Below are positions 62,478 to 64,000 of a stretch of DNA of 64,000 bases, piece by piece. How positions within the stretch are numbered: the first letter of the stretch is position 1; every line of letters begins with the position of its first letter. This DNA is from Homalodisca vitripennis (taxonomy: Eukaryota; Arthropoda; Insecta; Hemiptera; Cicadellidae), in assembly GCF_021130785.1 (NCBI RefSeq), contig NC_060214.1:40779001-40843000 (forward strand), in the 5' to 3' direction. Made by a program: the position numbers and the translations under genes. The notes beneath the pieces were generated by a model. It had not been told where the DNA came from and searched no databases. It saw nothing but the letters and a program-made list of their open reading frames with translations.

Positions 62478-63240
62478 GTAGATTATTAGTATATTCGGTA
62501 CTTTGGGATTATACCGACCACACCCAGACATGAATCGTTATTTCACATTTCGTTTCTACTGATTACTAGATTAGCGTAGCGTAGAACAATATTTCGTCAA
62601 TATAAAACAGGAATTGTCTTATCGCAAACACCTCCCCATCCTCAGACAGAGGTCAAAGTCGAGCGTCTAGTAGATAACGTGATTGCAGAGTCTCGCCGCC
62701 CGTTCAGCTGGTGCATCGCTTTGTTGTACTTCCGTGTTTTACCTCTACATTTCTCCAAACACAACAATTCAACATAAACAAACATTTACCAAACTAAACT
62801 TTTTATTAAAAAAAACACTCAAAACTTGTTTTTTATTCTTGATCACATTCCGCCACCCAAAATGCGAGTGCCTCCGGCCATCAGCGCGGGGCAGCACCGA
62901 AAGAAAAACATCCCTCGAGATAGTACCTATCAGTAAAATATCAAATTCTAGAGGGGCTAATCAGAAATATAAATTGAATTGTAATGGAAAGGCAATGATG
63001 TACCGTGCAAATCACGTGATGCCGCGCGGCCTGCCGTAATCAGGATTCTCGAGAAAGATAAGATAACAGCGACAACAATACCGATCACAATACCTGGAAA
63101 TGCTTGTAAGTTTGTAATTTTGTAATTGAAGAGTTGTTTTTTCGTTCTATCATGTTTGTTTCTATAAATTTCTATTTTTGTGTTCTTCATACTGGTGTGG
63201 TCGGTATAATCCCAAAGTACCGTATATTCATCTACTGTAT
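62478..63240. mobile_element. Inverted-repeat element, about 760 bp
   Basis: The left arm (62478-62534) and right arm (63186-63240) are inverted. The core 'gtggtcggtataatcccaaa' plus 'gtacc' is identical, and similarity extends about 55 bp. The interior holds GC-richer patches and the frames 62683-63039 (plus) and 62957-63280 (minus), neither with a recognised domain. It could be a nonautonomous DNA transposon or a foldback; exact ends and target duplication are not clear. Confidence 0.65.
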
Positions 63241-63611
63241 CTTGTTTGAGAGACACATTGTAAAAATATGTATAGTACAATAATGTTAGGTTAAATTATT
63301 AGTGATATAGATTAGTTAAACAGTACTCTAGATTATAGTACGCACTGTTAGCGTAGGGAAACCCCACCTGACTAATGCGAAGTATGAAAAAAGGTCCCAT
63401 ACATACCTTAAAAACACAATAAACTTCAAAGATTTTCGTTGAATTTGAGGTCTACTCCCGGTTTTTAAGTAACATCCCGCGCATATTCCTCTTTTTGTAT
63501 TTAACTATGTCTGCCTGCTATAATAACAAATATTAACCATAAAATTATGATAAAAACAATATTAGCAGATTTTGACAAGCTTTCGCTTTTATACAGTCAC
63601 CTTTGATGTAA

Positions 63612-64000
63612 AAGTTTATCAATCAATCAAAATACTTTATTGTCGTAAACATATGTGCTTGCATGACAAAGGTCAAATCATACATTACATCAAGAACATT
63701 ATACTGTCAACATGATAATAATTGACTTAATATTAAACTTAACTTGGAGATTGTTTTCTAAAAAGTCATTTACAGTATAATATTCTTTTTCAACCAGCAT
63801 TCCTTTTATTTTAATTTTGAATTTCCAATATTTACTAATTTTTGCACGGACTGTGGCAGCTTATTGAACAATATAATGCATGAAAATAAGCATTGATGCA
63901 AAAAAATGAGGTTTTATGGGCTGGGACCTGCAGGGAAAAGGATTTTTTGTGGTGTACTGAGAGGGTTTATTGGGGAAAAAAATGTCGGGTTTTGTTAACA
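63612..64000 (-). mobile_element. LINE 3' end, running off the window
   Basis: On the minus strand LFNKLPQSVQKLVNIGNSKL is followed, after a frameshift, by KGMLVEKEYYTVNDFLEN. This matches the LINE C-terminal type seen at 32640-32780. The 3' UTR ends with 'acaataaagtattttgattg' and an (ATTG)-rich tail at 63618-63630. The remainder lies right of the window. Confidence 0.7.

Noticed and set aside
44465..64000. Further exons of the SUR-like gene
   Set aside because: I looked for the conserved segment after TMD0 and for Walker motifs and found none in the open frames.

Overview
The window looks like AT-rich nuclear DNA of an arthropod, probably an insect. Introns are long, exons are short and GC-richer, and most of the sequence is transposon and microsatellite debris. 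Hemiptera is my guess from the general look of the repeats; nothing in the window proves it. I see no bacterial operons, CRISPR array, rRNA or intact tRNA gene.

Two conserved genes, both on the + strand, are visible only in part. (1) Positions 3284-10190 hold the last four coding exons of an STK11/LKB1-type serine/threonine kinase: the C-lobe from the activation segment to the stop codon, with a poly(A) signal at 10437. The N-lobe exons must lie left of the window. (2) Positions 42244-44464 hold the first two coding exons (177 codons) of an ABCC-family transporter. Its N-terminal TMD0 resembles sulfonylurea receptors (SUR) better than other ABCC proteins. The rest of the gene lies beyond the right edge. 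A CpG-rich island at about 23690-23990 ends in a GTAAGT splice donor and is a candidate promoter or first exon, possibly of the SUR-like gene.

The rest is mobile-element territory. It holds a nonautonomous TTAA-bounded element (286-1222) nested in another repeat; an R1-like LINE 3' end (about 1905-2230) and a hAT-like end (to 2977); a decayed LINE (about 6056-8390) in the last LKB1 intron; and a broken but bounded piggyBac element (15969-17471). It also holds a LINE RNase H remnant (18741-19015), three close copies of a small TIR element (20275-22296), a MITE with 27-bp perfect inverted ends (33051-33422), four copies of a tRNA-derived SINE (two as an inverted pair at 35379-35775), a 66-unit CA microsatellite (39969-40100), a 106-bp satellite array (61375-62030) and a partial LINE at the right edge.

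The least ordinary signal is a family of foldback repeats at about 39.1, 51.7-52.3, 58.5 and 60.4 kb, with a single-arm relative at 48.0 kb. They share a motif resembling a hammerhead-ribozyme core (CTGANGA, short stem-loop, GAAAC). The inverted arms recall the terminal repeats of Penelope-like retroelements, but I found no reverse transcriptase of that class here.
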